Source: Bacillota bacterium (lineage in GTDB: Bacteria > Bacillota > Clostridia > Oscillospirales > Ruminococcaceae). Taken from it: 64,000 nt of DNA. Shown piece by piece: positions 50,221 to 60,006 of the stretch. The position numbers and the translations under genes are program-made. A model generated the notes under the pieces. The model ran no database searches. It saw only the letters and a list, made by a program, of their open reading frames with translations, and had not been told where the DNA came from. The DNA is taken from the NCBI GenBank assembly GCA_023418925.1, contig JAEZYS010000011.1, positions 66,966 to 130,965 of the forward strand, read 5' to 3'. Within the stretch, counting starts at the first letter, position 1, and each line of letters opens with the position of its first letter.

Positions 50221-51714
50221 ATGTATTATAAGAGTACCAGGGACAGCAACGTTAAAATGTCATCTGCAGAGGCAATTGTGCAGGGTATTTCTGTTGATGG
50301 AGGATTATTTGTACCTTCTGAAATACCTGAAATTACTTTAGATGAAGTTGCAAAGCTTGGCGATATGTCTTATTCTGAAAGAGCAGCATATATTTTTTCA
50401 AAATATCTGACTGACTTTACAGATGCAGAAATAAGATATTGTACAGATAATGCTTATAATGATAAGAATTTTTCTACTGATAACATAGCTGAAATATCAC
50501 ATTTGTTTGACGGTACTTATATTCTTGAACTGTGGCATGGTCCCACATGCGCATTTAAGGATATGGCTCTTCAGATTTTACCATATCTCCTAACTACAAG
50601 TGCAAAGAAAATCAATATTAACAAGAAGATAGTTATTCTTGTTGCAACATCAGGAGATACAGGCAAGGCTGCTCTTGAAGGTTTCGCTGATGTTGAGGGT
50701 ACTCAGATTATGGTATTCTATCCTGAAGATGGAGTAAGCCCAATGCAGAAACGTCAGATGACAACACAGGACGGTGATAACGTTGCTGTTTGTGCAATCA
50801 AAGGCAACTTTGATGATTGCCAGAATGGCGTTAAGTACATCTTCACAAACAATGAAATCAAAGAAAAGCTTGAAAAGAATTTGATGATGTTCTCAAGTGC
50901 AAATTCTATCAACTGGGGAAGACTTGCTCCACAGATTATTTACTATATTTCTGTTTACGCTTCACTTGTAAAGGATGAAGAAATCAAGCTTGGTGATAAG
51001 ATTAACATTGTTGTTCCTACTGGAAACTTTGGTAATATCCTTGCTGCTTACTATGCAAAGAATATGGGTATTCCAGTTAATAAGCTTATTTGTGCTTCGA
51101 ATACAAACAAGGTATTGACTGACTTTATAAATACAGGTATTTATGATAGAAACAGAGAATTCTTTACAACTATATCACCATCCATGGATATTCTTATTTC
51201 AAGCAACTTAGAAAGATTGCTTTATCTTCTTTGTGGTGAAGATGATACACAGATTAAGGAATGGTTTGATTCTCTTGCAAAAACAGGTAAGTATGAAGTT
51301 ACAGCTGATGTTAAGGAAAAGCTTCAGGCAGACTTTATTGGCGGTTTCTGTGATGATGCAGAGACTAAGGCAACAATTAAGCGTGTTTATGATAAATATT
51401 CATATACACTTGATACACACTCAGCAGTTGCAGTTAAGGTATATGAAGAATATAAGGCTAAAACAAGTGATAAGACAAAGACTGTAATTGCCTCTACAGC
51501 AAGTCCATACAAATTTAGTACGAGTGTTCTCGAAGCAATTGAAGGAAAGATTTCAACTCTTGATGAGTTTGCAATGGTTGACCATCTAAATGAATTGTCA
51601 GGATACGAAATACCAGAATCACTTGCTGCTCTTAAAACGAAGCAGATTAAGTATAAAGACGTTATATCAAAGGAAGAACAAAAAGATTATGTTCTTAAAC
51701 AGTTAGGCTTATAA
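50221..51714 (+). CDS. thrC: Threonine synthase
   Basis: A 497-residue PLP enzyme making threonine from O-phosphohomoserine. YYKSTRDSNVKMSSAEAIVQGISVDGG opens the sequence. The PLP lysine is in LWHGPTCAFKDMALQ, and the phosphate loop is LVATSGDTGKAALEG. It has the longer N-terminal domain of class 1 threonine synthases. AAAGGA stands before the ATG at 50221. Confidence 0.95.
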   Translation: MYYKSTRDSNVKMSSAEAIVQGISVDGGLFVPSEIPEITLDEVAKLGDMSYSERAAYIFSKYLTDFTDAEIRYCTDNAYNDKNFSTDNIAEISHLFDGTYILELWHGPTCAFKDMALQILPYLLTTSAKKININKKIVILVATSGDTGKAALEGFADVEGTQIMVFYPEDGVSPMQKRQMTTQDGDNVAVCAIKGNFDDCQNGVKYIFTNNEIKEKLEKNLMMFSSANSINWGRLAPQIIYYISVYASLVKDEEIKLGDKINIVVPTGNFGNILAAYYAKNMGIPVNKLICASNTNKVLTDFINTGIYDRNREFFTTISPSMDILISSNLERLLYLLCGEDDTQIKEWFDSLAKTGKYEVTADVKEKLQADFIGGFCDDAETKATIKRVYDKYSYTLDTHSAVAVKVYEEYKAKTSDKTKTVIASTASPYKFSTSVLEAIEGKISTLDEFAMVDHLNELSGYEIPESLAALKTKQIKYKDVISKEEQKDYVLKQLGL

Positions 51715-51719
51715 ATTTG

Positions 51720-51760
51720 TATGCGCCTGTTTTGAATATTTAAGCAGGCGCATAGTTTTA
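51720..51760 (+). terminator. Terminator after thrC
   Basis: tatgcgcctg (51720-51729) pairs perfectly with caggcgcata (51745-51754), followed by gttttatt. Confidence 0.85.
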
Positions 51761-51884
51761 TTATATTTTGTGGGTAAAAGCGTAACAATATTACTCACAA
51801 AGCTAATTATTCCTTTCTGCAAATACTAGAGCAGAAATTTTGCTTAATAACTGAATAAAATGCAAAAAGGGAATGGAAATAAAT

Positions 51885-52571
51885 ATGTCACTTTATGCTA
51901 TCGCAGATTTACATCTTTCTTTTGGCACAGATAAGCCTATGAATGTTTTTCAAGGTTGGGATAACTATGAAGAGAGACTTCTGAGTAATTGGAATACTGT
52001 TGTTAAAGAAGAAGATATCGTTGTTTTGCCTGGTGATTTATCCTGGGCTATAAATTTTGAACAAGCAAAACCTGATTTTGATTTTTTAAGCAAATTGAAA
52101 GGCAACAAGATTATTCTCAAGGGAAATCATGATTACTGGTGGACTACAATGTCTAAAATGAATAATTTCCTAAATGAAAATAATTTTAAAACAATAAAAA
52201 TACTTCATAATAATCATTTTAAATATAATGAATATGGTATTTGTGGTACAAGAGGATGGATTAATGAAAACGGAATAGCCGCTGATGCAAAGGTTCTTGC
52301 AAGGGAAGCAATCCGCCTGGAGCTTTCAATTCAATCAGCATTGAAAGATGACTTGATTCCGATTGTGTTTCTTCATTATCCACCTGTCTATGCAAATGAC
52401 TGCAATTATGATATTCTTGATGTTCTGTTTAAATATGATATAAAAGAGTGTTATTATGGTCATATCCACGGAAAAGCATGCAATTATGCGGTTAATGGTG
52501 AAAGAGAAGGGATTAAATATAAGCTAATTTCTAGTGATTATATACAATTTAATCCTGTATTAATCAAGTAA
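51885..52571 (+). CDS. Metallophosphoesterase
   Basis: A 228-residue calcineurin-like phosphoesterase. The metal motifs are present: IADLHLSFG (D-x-H), LPGDLSWAINF (GD), LKGNHDYWW (GNHD) and YYGHIHGKA (GH-x-H). The substrate is unknown. It belongs to a family common in Clostridia with the DYWW variant after GNH. Confidence 0.88.
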   Translation: MSLYAIADLHLSFGTDKPMNVFQGWDNYEERLLSNWNTVVKEEDIVVLPGDLSWAINFEQAKPDFDFLSKLKGNKIILKGNHDYWWTTMSKMNNFLNENNFKTIKILHNNHFKYNEYGICGTRGWINENGIAADAKVLAREAIRLELSIQSALKDDLIPIVFLHYPPVYANDCNYDILDVLFKYDIKECYYGHIHGKACNYAVNGEREGIKYKLISSDYIQFNPVLIK

Positions 52572-52624
52572 CTTGTTAATTTTGTGGAAATAATATTCAT
52601 CATATAGCATATAAAATAGAAATG

Positions 52625-52633
52625 TGATATAAT
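52625..52633 (+). promoter_or_regulatory. Extended -10 promoter element for tig
   Basis: TGATATAAT gives an extended -10 (TG at 52625-52626, TATAAT at 52628-52633), 38 bp before the tig start. No clear -35 is seen. Confidence 0.5.
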
Positions 52634-52670
52634 CTTTTTATATGCTGTTATATTAATGGAGGACGATAAA

Positions 52671-53954
52671 ATGGGTTTAGTATCAACAAATAAAATTGAA
52701 ACAAATAAGTATGAGTTTACTGTATCTGCAGATGCAGCTGAATTTGAAAGTGCCGTCGAAAAGGCATATCAGAAAGCAAAGAAAAACATTGCAATTCAAG
52801 GATTCAGAAAGGGTAAAGCTCCAAGAAAAATGGTTGAAAAGCTTTACGGAGAAGCTGCTTTTTATGAGGATGCTGTAAATCAGCTTATTCCTGAATTAGT
52901 TGCTCCATCAATTGATGAATCAGGTCTCTTTATTGTTTCTCAGCCAGAGATCAATGTTGAATCTGTAAGCAAAGAAGATGGCGTAGTATATAAAGTTATT
53001 GCTTTTGTAAAACCAGAAGTTGAAATTAGTGATTATAAAGGAATAGAAATAGAAATAGTTGTCAAGAATGTTACTGATGAAGATGTTGACAAGCAAATTG
53101 ACAGTATGAGACAGAGAAATGGAAGAATCATTACTGTTGAAGACAGAGCTGCACAGCTTGGCGATACTGTTAACATTGATTTTGAAGGATTCAAAGATGG
53201 CGTTGCTTTTGAAGGCGGTAAAGAAAACGGGTTTGATCTTAAGTTAGGTTCTGGTCAGTTTATTCCTGGATTTGAAGATCAGGTTGTAGGAAAGAATACA
53301 GGTGAAGAATTTACTATTAATGTTACTTTCCCTGAAAACTATCAGATGGAAGAACTTGCTGGCAAGCCTGTTGAGTTCAAGATTAAGCTTAACGAAATTA
53401 AGTCTACTGAACTTCCTGATCTTGACGATGAGTTTGTTAAGGATGCAACAGAATTTGATACAGTTGATGAATTAAAGGCTGATATCAAGAAGAAGCTTGA
53501 AGAAAATGCTGTTAAGTCAGCTGATGTAGAAGCAGATAACAATATTTTTGAAAAAGTAGTTGAAAAAATGACTGCTGAAATTCCTGAAGTTATGTTTGAG
53601 TCAAAGATTGACGAAATGGTAAGGGATTTTGAAATGAGACTTTCTCAGCAGGGATTGAATCTTGAAACATATCTTGCATATACAGGAATGGAAAAGGATT
53701 CTTTCAGAAAAACTTTTGAAGATCAGGCTAAGATGCAGGTTAAGTTAAGACTTGCTCTTGAAAAGATTGCTGAACTTGAAAGTATTGTTATTTCAGATGA
53801 AAAGGTTGATGAAGAAATTAACAGGATTGCTGAAATGTATAAGATCACAGCAGAACAGGTTAAGGCTTATGTTCACCCTGAAAATGTAAGGGATGACCTT
53901 AAGGTTTCAGAAGCTTCAAAGCTTGTAAAGGATAATGCAAAGATAAACGGTTAA
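52671..53954 (+). CDS. tig: Trigger factor
   Basis: A 427-residue ribosome-bound chaperone and peptidyl-prolyl isomerase. The N-terminal ribosome-binding motif GFRKGKAPRKM is intact. The FKBP domain contains LGDTVNIDFEGFKDGVAFEGGK and LGSGQFIPGFEDQVVG, and the C-terminal arms are helical. GGAGG stands before the ATG at 52671. tig-clpP-clpX is the normal order. Confidence 0.97.
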   Translation: MGLVSTNKIETNKYEFTVSADAAEFESAVEKAYQKAKKNIAIQGFRKGKAPRKMVEKLYGEAAFYEDAVNQLIPELVAPSIDESGLFIVSQPEINVESVSKEDGVVYKVIAFVKPEVEISDYKGIEIEIVVKNVTDEDVDKQIDSMRQRNGRIITVEDRAAQLGDTVNIDFEGFKDGVAFEGGKENGFDLKLGSGQFIPGFEDQVVGKNTGEEFTINVTFPENYQMEELAGKPVEFKIKLNEIKSTELPDLDDEFVKDATEFDTVDELKADIKKKLEENAVKSADVEADNNIFEKVVEKMTAEIPEVMFESKIDEMVRDFEMRLSQQGLNLETYLAYTGMEKDSFRKTFEDQAKMQVKLRLALEKIAELESIVISDEKVDEEINRIAEMYKITAEQVKAYVHPENVRDDLKVSEASKLVKDNAKING

Positions 53955-53973
53955 TTTTATTATCTATATTTAT

Positions 53974-54005
53974 ACAAACCATCTTTCCGCAGAATGATGG
54001 TTTGT
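53974..54005. terminator. Hairpin between tig and clpP
   Basis: acaaaccatc and gatggtttgt form a perfect 10-bp stem around a 12-nt loop. The following sequence is atgtatatatttt, not a clean T-run, so it may terminate only partly and let transcription into clpP. Confidence 0.55.
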
Positions 54006-54043
54006 ATGTATATATTTTACTTTCTGCGGGGAAAGAGGCTATT

Positions 54044-54631
54044 ATGAGTTTGGTACCATATGTAGTTGAACAAACAAGCAGAGGAGAACGTTCGTATGAT
54101 ATTTTTTCTCGTCTATTAAATGACAGGATAATAATGTTATGCGAAGAAGTAACTGATGCTACTGCAAGTCTTGTTGTTGCACAGCTGCTTTATCTTGAAA
54201 GTCAGGATCCAGAAAAGGACATCAGCCTTTATATTAATAGCCCAGGAGGATCTGTTACTGCAGGTATGGCTATATACGATACAATGCAGTATATTAAATG
54301 TGATGTGTCTACTATATGTATAGGTATGGCTGCATCCATGGGTTCCTTCCTATTATCTTCAGGTGCCAAAGGAAAGCGTTTTGCTCTTCCAAATGCAGAA
54401 ATCATGATTCATCAGCCTCTTATTGCCGGTGGATTATCCGGTCAGTGTACTGATATTAAAATCAGAGCTGATCATCTTGTTAGAACTAAAGAGCATTTAA
54501 ATAGAATATTATCCGAAAATACCGGAAAATCAGTTGAGATAATTGAAAAGGATACAGATCGTGATAACTTTATGACTGCATCTGAGGCTGCAGAGTACGG
54601 TCTTATTGATAAGGTGATAAATAAAAGATAG
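54044..54631 (+). CDS. clpP: ATP-dependent Clp protease proteolytic subunit
   Basis: A 195-residue serine protease. The nucleophile is in GMAASMGSFLL, the catalytic His in NAEIMIHQPLIAG, and the catalytic Asp further on. The N-terminus MSLVPYVVEQTSRGERSYDI is standard and fixes the start. It works as a double heptamer with ClpX, encoded next. Confidence 0.97.
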   Translation: MSLVPYVVEQTSRGERSYDIFSRLLNDRIIMLCEEVTDATASLVVAQLLYLESQDPEKDISLYINSPGGSVTAGMAIYDTMQYIKCDVSTICIGMAASMGSFLLSSGAKGKRFALPNAEIMIHQPLIAGGLSGQCTDIKIRADHLVRTKEHLNRILSENTGKSVEIIEKDTDRDNFMTASEAAEYGLIDKVINKR

Positions 54632-54648
54632 AATTTGAGGATAGGCTA

Positions 54649-55920
54649 ATGGCAAATAACGAAAGAACTATGAGAAGATGTAGTTTTTGCGGAAAACCTG
54701 AAAATAAAGTACAGAATATGTTTTCAGCAGGAACAACAAATATATGCGATGAATGCGTAATATATTGTTATGAAATGCTTGTCGGAGCTGATCCTTTAGC
54801 AAGCGCAACTGCTCAGTTTAAAAAGAATAAAACAAAACCAGATACTCTTACTTCCAAACATATCAAACCAATCGAAATAAAGAAGTTTCTTGATGATTAT
54901 GTTGTAGGTCAGGATAGTGCTAAAATAGCATTATCTGTATCTGTATATAATCATTATAAAAGAATATTATCTGACACTGCAAATGATGTTGAAATTCAGA
55001 AGAGTAATGTAATATTACTTGGACCGACGGGTGTTGGTAAAACTCTCATTGCACAAACTCTTGCTAAAATTCTTGATGTACCTTTTGCTATTGCTGATGC
55101 TACTACATTAACAGAAGCAGGATATGTTGGTGATGACGTTGAAAATGTTTTGTTAAGGCTTATACAGGCTGCTGATTATGATGTTGATGCTGCTCAGAGA
55201 GGAATCATATATATTGATGAGATAGATAAAATTGCCAGAAAATCTGAAAATACATCTATTACAAGAGATGTCAGTGGAGAAGGCGTTCAGCAGGCATTGT
55301 TAAAAATTATTGAAGGAACTGTATCCAATGTCCCTCCCCAGGGCGGACGTAAGCATCCAAACCAGGAGTTTATTCATATTGATACTAAAAACATCTTGTT
55401 TATCTGCGGCGGTGCTTTTGATGGCCTTGAAAAGATTATTCAGAAAAGAACTGAATCATCTGCACTTGGCTTTGGAGCTGATATTAAATCGAAATCAGAA
55501 AAAGAAACTAATATATTCAAGAATGTATTACCTCAGGATCTTGTAAAGTTTGGAATGGTTCCGGAGATTGTTGGTCGTTTGCCTATAATCACTGTACTTG
55601 ATGAACTTGATGAGGATGCATTAATTAAAATAATTTGTGAACCAAAAAATGCATTGATTAAGCAATTTAAAAAGTTGTTTAAACTTGATAACATTGAACT
55701 TGAATTTGAAGATGATGCACTAAAAGCAATTGCAAAAAAAGCAATAATTCAGAAAACAGGTGCAAGAGGATTGCGTTCAATTGTTGAAGGTGTATTAATG
55801 AATACAATGTATGAGGCTCCATCCGATGGAGAAATTACTAAGGTTATAATTAGTGAAAAATGTATTACTGAAAAGGAGTCTCCGAAAATAGTAAGGGAAA
55901 AAGTATCTTCAATAAAATAG
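54649..55920 (+). CDS. clpX: ATP-dependent Clp protease ATPase subunit ClpX
   Basis: A 423-residue unfoldase. The zinc-binding domain CSFCGKPENKV...ICDECVIYC is at the N-terminus. The AAA+ core has Walker A LGPTGVGKTLIAQ, Walker B IIYIDEIDKIARK, the pore loop GYVGDDVE, RISHA-like region VPPQGGRKHP and IGF-like loop LGFGADI. It feeds substrates to ClpP. Confidence 0.97.
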   Translation: MANNERTMRRCSFCGKPENKVQNMFSAGTTNICDECVIYCYEMLVGADPLASATAQFKKNKTKPDTLTSKHIKPIEIKKFLDDYVVGQDSAKIALSVSVYNHYKRILSDTANDVEIQKSNVILLGPTGVGKTLIAQTLAKILDVPFAIADATTLTEAGYVGDDVENVLLRLIQAADYDVDAAQRGIIYIDEIDKIARKSENTSITRDVSGEGVQQALLKIIEGTVSNVPPQGGRKHPNQEFIHIDTKNILFICGGAFDGLEKIIQKRTESSALGFGADIKSKSEKETNIFKNVLPQDLVKFGMVPEIVGRLPIITVLDELDEDALIKIICEPKNALIKQFKKLFKLDNIELEFEDDALKAIAKKAIIQKTGARGLRSIVEGVLMNTMYEAPSDGEITKVIISEKCITEKESPKIVREKVSSIK

Positions 55921-55934
55921 CATGTTAAATTAAT

Positions 55935-55976
55935 ACCCGTTGCTTTCTATGCTATAGATTGCATCGGGTGTTTTTT
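55935..55976 (+). terminator. Terminator after clpX
   Basis: ACCCG...CGGGT with inner TGC/GCA pairing, then G and six T. Confidence 0.75.
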
Positions 55977-56034
55977 ATGGATATGTCCTATTTATCAAGG
56001 TCTTTAAATACACCTTTTATAATTTAAATTAATA

Positions 56035-56063
56035 TTGCAATAGATGTAATTTTATGATATACT
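56035..56063 (+). promoter_or_regulatory. Promoter of obgE
   Basis: TTGCAA (56035-56040) and TATACT (56058-56063) with 17-bp spacing and TG before the -10. Confidence 0.55.
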
Positions 56064-56159
56064 TAATATGTGTTTTTGTGTGCATATTTTCTTATAAGGA
56101 TTTGTATAAACTATAAATTTGAATATAATATATTTTTAGATAGAAAGGAGTGGACATGA

Positions 56160-57440
56160 ATGTTTGTGGATAAAGCAAAGATCACCATAAAAGCAGGAGA
56201 CGGCGGAGATGGTGCTGTATCGTTTCATCGTGAAAAATATGTTGCAGCTGGAGGTCCGGACGGCGGAGATGGCGGTAAAGGAGGCAATATTGTCTTTCAG
56301 GTAGATGACAATTTTTCAACACTTATTGATTTCAGATACAAGAAAAAATATAAAGCTGAAAAAGGCGAAAATGGAAGTAAAAAAAATTGCACAGGAAGAA
56401 ATGCGGCTGATCTTGTTATAAAGGTTCCAAGAGGAACTCTTGTTAAGGATGCAAATACCGGTAGAATAATTGCTGATATGTCAACTGATGAGCCTAAAAT
56501 AATAGCAGCAGGTGGTAAAGGTGGAAAGGGTAATGCTCGTTTTGCCACACCTACAAGACAGATTCCTAAATTTGCAAAGCCAGGTTTTCCAGGTGAAGAA
56601 TATGAAGTATCACTTGAGTTAAAACTTCTTGCTGATGTTGGGTTAGTTGGATTTCCTAACGTAGGAAAATCAACGCTGATTTCAGTTGTATCTGCTGCAA
56701 AGCCTAAAATTGCCAACTATCATTTTACAACACTTACTCCGGTACTTGGAGTTATTTCAATGGGTGAGGGAAAGTCATTTGTAATGGCTGATATTCCTGG
56801 ACTTATTGAGGGTGCAAGTGATGGCGTTGGTCTGGGACATGAGTTTTTAAGACATGTTGAGAGATGTAGATTAATACTTCATGTGGTTGATGTTTCAGGT
56901 TCAGAGGGCAGAAATCCATGTGAAGATTTTGAGGTTATAAACAATGAACTTAAAAATTTCAGCGAGGATCTTGCGTGCCGGCCACAGATTGTTGCAGCTA
57001 ATAAATGTGATATGGCATCACGGGAACAGATTGATGAATTTAAAAAATATATAACAGGTAAGGGCTTAGAATTCTTTGAAATATCTGCTGCAACTACAAA
57101 TGGAACTAGGGAACTTATTAACGGTGTATATAAAACACTCGAAACGCTCCCTCCGATTAAGGAATATGAAGCTGAACCTCTAACACAACAAGAGCTTGAT
57201 GAGAAGGCAGGAATTGGTGAGAAATTCGAGATACATCGTGGTGATGATGCTGTATACTATGTTGAAGCACCTTGGCTTGAGTCGTTCATGCGCACTTGTG
57301 ATGTTGAGGATTATGAATCACTGCTGTATTTCCAGAGAGTATTGAGAAATAGCGGAATTATTGACAAGCTTGAAGATATGGGTATAGATGAGGGAGATAC
57401 TGTTGATATACTCGGATTCAGATTTGATTTTGTTTTCTAA
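56160..57440 (+). CDS. obgE: Obg-family GTPase
   Basis: A 426-residue GTPase for ribosome assembly and stress control. The glycine-rich Obg fold is at the N-terminus (KAGDGGDGAVSFHREKYV, GGPDGGDGGKGG). The G domain has GFPNVGKSTLIS, DIPGLIEGASDGVGLG and NKCD. A C-terminal OCT domain (about 350-426) ends in VDILGFRFDFVF. AAAGGAG precedes the ATG. Confidence 0.97.
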   Translation: MFVDKAKITIKAGDGGDGAVSFHREKYVAAGGPDGGDGGKGGNIVFQVDDNFSTLIDFRYKKKYKAEKGENGSKKNCTGRNAADLVIKVPRGTLVKDANTGRIIADMSTDEPKIIAAGGKGGKGNARFATPTRQIPKFAKPGFPGEEYEVSLELKLLADVGLVGFPNVGKSTLISVVSAAKPKIANYHFTTLTPVLGVISMGEGKSFVMADIPGLIEGASDGVGLGHEFLRHVERCRLILHVVDVSGSEGRNPCEDFEVINNELKNFSEDLACRPQIVAANKCDMASREQIDEFKKYITGKGLEFFEISAATTNGTRELINGVYKTLETLPPIKEYEAEPLTQQELDEKAGIGEKFEIHRGDDAVYYVEAPWLESFMRTCDVEDYESLLYFQRVLRNSGIIDKLEDMGIDEGDTVDILGFRFDFVF

Positions 57441-57449
57441 GGTGTTAAA

Positions 57450-57962
57450 ATGGACGTATTAAATTTTGAACTGAAAAATTGGACATCAGAATATATTGAT
57501 GATCTTATTAAAGAAGCAGGAAATATACAAATTTCAAGGTATTTATCCAAATCATTTGAGAGTCTTAGTCAGAGGGCAAATGCTGAAGCATTTATAGAAT
57601 CCTGTATAAATACATCTGAAGATAAACAATGTATGAGAGCAATTGTTAAAGACGGAAAACTTATAGGCTCAATAGGTATGTTTATTAATGAAGATATTTA
57701 TTCAAGAAGTGGAGACATTGCATACTGGATTTCTCAGGATTATTGGGGTAAAGGTATTATGACTCAAATTGTCAAATATTTTTGCACATATCTGTTTGAT
57801 AAATATGATATTGTCAGAATACAGGCTACACCGTTTAAAGATAATAAAGGCTCCTGTGCAGTACTTGAAAAAGCTGGTTTTAATTGTGAAGGTGTATTAA
57901 AGAAAAGTTTGTTCAAAAATGGTGATTATTTTGACAGCAGTATGTATGCATTAATAAAGTAG
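57450..57962 (+). CDS. GNAT-family N-acetyltransferase
   Basis: A 170-residue acetyltransferase of the RimJ/RimL-like type: GDIAYWISQDYWGKGIMTQIVKYF and then VRIQATPFKDNKGSCAVLEKAGF. These match the AcCoA-binding strand-loop-helix and the C-terminal N-x-x-S-x-x-x-L-E-K-x-G-F motif. The substrate is unknown. Confidence 0.88.
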   Translation: MDVLNFELKNWTSEYIDDLIKEAGNIQISRYLSKSFESLSQRANAEAFIESCINTSEDKQCMRAIVKDGKLIGSIGMFINEDIYSRSGDIAYWISQDYWGKGIMTQIVKYFCTYLFDKYDIVRIQATPFKDNKGSCAVLEKAGFNCEGVLKKSLFKNGDYFDSSMYALIK

Positions 57963-58361
57963 GTGGTAACGCTGGATAAAAAAATTGTAAATCAGTATAG
58001 TCCTTTAACGCTGGCTTTCTTAGGAGATGCAGTTTATGAGGTACTTGTTCGTGAAAGACTTCTTGAACATGCAAACATGCCTGTGAAAAAACTTCATCAA
58101 ATGTCTGTTGAAAAGGTCAGGGCTGCATTTCAATCTAGTGCGGTGGACATAATCTTACCACACCTTTTTGAAGATGAGGAAGAAATTTTAAAAAGGGGAC
58201 GTAATGCCACGGGCAATACTGTCCCTAAGAGCTCAAATCCTATAGAATACCGGCGTGCAACTGGACTTGAAACACTTTTTGGGTATTTATACCTTCAGAA
58301 AAAAAATGACAGACTGGTTGAAATCTTTGATTTAATCTGGTATAGTACTGAGGTGTGTTAA
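57963..58361 (+). CDS. mrnC: Mini-ribonuclease III
   Basis: About 132 residues of a single RNase III catalytic domain without a dsRNA-binding domain. LAFLGDAVYEVLVRERLL and the late ATGLETLFGYLYLQKK carry the catalytic acids. It matures 23S rRNA ends in Bacillus. The start is GTG at 57963, or possibly CTG at 57972 after AGGTGG. Its stop overlaps the next start. Confidence 0.9.
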   Translation: MVTLDKKIVNQYSPLTLAFLGDAVYEVLVRERLLEHANMPVKKLHQMSVEKVRAAFQSSAVDIILPHLFEDEEEILKRGRNATGNTVPKSSNPIEYRRATGLETLFGYLYLQKKNDRLVEIFDLIWYSTEVC

Positions 58362-59029
58362 TGCGAAAGAATTATAATAATATTAATATGATTACTGCTG
58401 GACATACTAACTGCTATGTACTTAGAGGGGCAGACGGTGATATTCTGATCGATACAGGAATTAAAAAGTTCAGAGATCATATTGAAATGTGGCTAATGAA
58501 TTATAATATAAAGTTAATTATTCTTACACATGGCCACAATGACCATATACAGAATGCAAAGTATTTCTCAAAGCTTTATAATAGTAAAATTGCAATGAGT
58601 GCATATGATATAAACCTTGCAAGAGATAATACAATACATAAGTTACATACTTTTAATGCATTTGGAAAAATAGCTTTAAAGTTATTTAAGAAGAGTTTTG
58701 AAGAAAAGTCAGATAAATTTAATGTTGATGTATTGCTTGAAGATGGAATGAATCTTGATTCTTATGGGGTTAATGCGAAAATTGTATCACTTGACGGTCA
58801 TACAAGAGGTTCTATCGGAGTTCTTTGTGGTGACGATTTTTATATAGGAGATGCGCTTTGCAATGCAGTAACGCCGAATTTCCGATACATTTGTGAGAGT
58901 ACTAAGGCTGCAAAGAAATCTGCTATTATAATAAAAGAATCGGGTGCAAAAAGATTGCTGACTGGACATTTTGACCCGATTTGCATTGGAGACAGGAATT
59001 ATAAAAAATGTTTTGAAAAGTGGATATAA
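58361..59029 (+). CDS. MBL-fold metallo-hydrolase
   Basis: A 222-residue protein of the metallo-beta-lactamase fold with THGHNDHIQNA (HxHxDH with Asn), DGHTRGSIG and a late TGHFDP. It resembles small glyoxalase II-like hydrolases. It is unrelated in context and poorly similar in detail to the prophage MBL gene at 1068-1889. Confidence 0.85.
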   Translation: MRKNYNNINMITAGHTNCYVLRGADGDILIDTGIKKFRDHIEMWLMNYNIKLIILTHGHNDHIQNAKYFSKLYNSKIAMSAYDINLARDNTIHKLHTFNAFGKIALKLFKKSFEEKSDKFNVDVLLEDGMNLDSYGVNAKIVSLDGHTRGSIGVLCGDDFYIGDALCNAVTPNFRYICESTKAAKKSAIIIKESGAKRLLTGHFDPICIGDRNYKKCFEKWI

Positions 59030-59078
59030 TTCACTTTAAATGTATAAAGCACAGTTTTAATCAAAGGAGAGGTTTTTA

Positions 59079-59822
59079 ATGTCAGGACATTCCAAATGGA
59101 ACAATATTAAAAGAAAAAAAGAAGCTACAGATGGTGCTAAAGCTAAGATTTTCACTAAAATCGGACGTGAAATTACTGTTTGCGTGAAGGAAGGCGGAGC
59201 AGATCCTAATAATAATGCAAAGCTTCGTGATCTTATTGCAAAGGCAAAATCTAATAACGTTCCTAATGATAATATAGACAGAGTAATTAAGAAGGCAGCT
59301 GGAGGTGGTGACAAGAATAGCTACGAAGCTAACGTGTATGAGGGTTATGGGCCATCAGGTGTTGCTGTAATTGTTGAAACACTTACCGACAATAAAAACC
59401 GTACAGCAGGCGATATTCGTCATTATTTTGATAAGTTCAGAGGTAATCTCGGAACAACTGGTTGTGTGTCATTCATGTTCTCATCAAAGGGAATTATTAT
59501 TGTGGATGCTGATGGAGTAGATGAAGATAAGTTAATGGAAGATGTGTTTGATGTAGGGGCATCTGATTTCCAGATAGAAGATGGCACAGCTGAAATTGAA
59601 ACAGAGCCTGCAGAATTAGGGTGCGTACGTGAGGCTCTCTCTGATAAGGGATATAAGGTATTGTCAGCTGAAGTTGAACAGATACCATCTACCTATACAA
59701 CACTTACAGATGAAGATGCAATCCACAAAATGAATCTTCTTCTTGAACATCTTGAAGATAATGATGATGTTCAGAACGTATATCACAACTGGGATATGCC
59801 TGATGAGGAAGAGGAAGACTAG
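59079..59822 (+). CDS. YebC/PmpR-family regulator (translation/transcription factor)
   Basis: A 247-residue protein with the family opening MSGHSKWNNIKRKKEATDGA and the conserved YEGYGPSGVAVIVETLTDN and GCVSFMF. The acidic C-terminus is typical. Members have been described as DNA-binding regulators and, for YebC2 types, as factors helping translation of proline runs; the choice is open here. AAAGGAGAGG precedes the ATG. Confidence 0.95.
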   Translation: MSGHSKWNNIKRKKEATDGAKAKIFTKIGREITVCVKEGGADPNNNAKLRDLIAKAKSNNVPNDNIDRVIKKAAGGGDKNSYEANVYEGYGPSGVAVIVETLTDNKNRTAGDIRHYFDKFRGNLGTTGCVSFMFSSKGIIIVDADGVDEDKLMEDVFDVGASDFQIEDGTAEIETEPAELGCVREALSDKGYKVLSAEVEQIPSTYTTLTDEDAIHKMNLLLEHLEDNDDVQNVYHNWDMPDEEEED

Positions 59823-59959
59823 GATTATAGGGCTTTTTCAGATGTTGTACTGTGTTAGTATACGTTGAATGATGGTTTCTGTTCCACTAGTAAAGGTATA
59901 TATTACATTTTTATGATTTGAGTAATCATAATGCAAATTGTATATCTTAATTCAATTTT

Positions 59960-60006
59960 AAATCCTTTTTGATTTCATATTTATTGAAATTAAGGAGGAT
60001 TTTTTT
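59960..60006 (+). terminator. Terminator after yebC
   Basis: Paired arms aaatcctt...gatttc and gaaat...aaggaggatt are followed by seven T. Its right arm also forms the ribosome site (AAGGAGG) of the broken recombinase that follows. Confidence 0.65.

Noticed and set aside
54002..54043. Upstream extension of clpP by 14 codons
   Set aside because: The standard ClpP N-terminus begins at 54044 with a suitable ribosome site; the extension overlaps the preceding hairpin.
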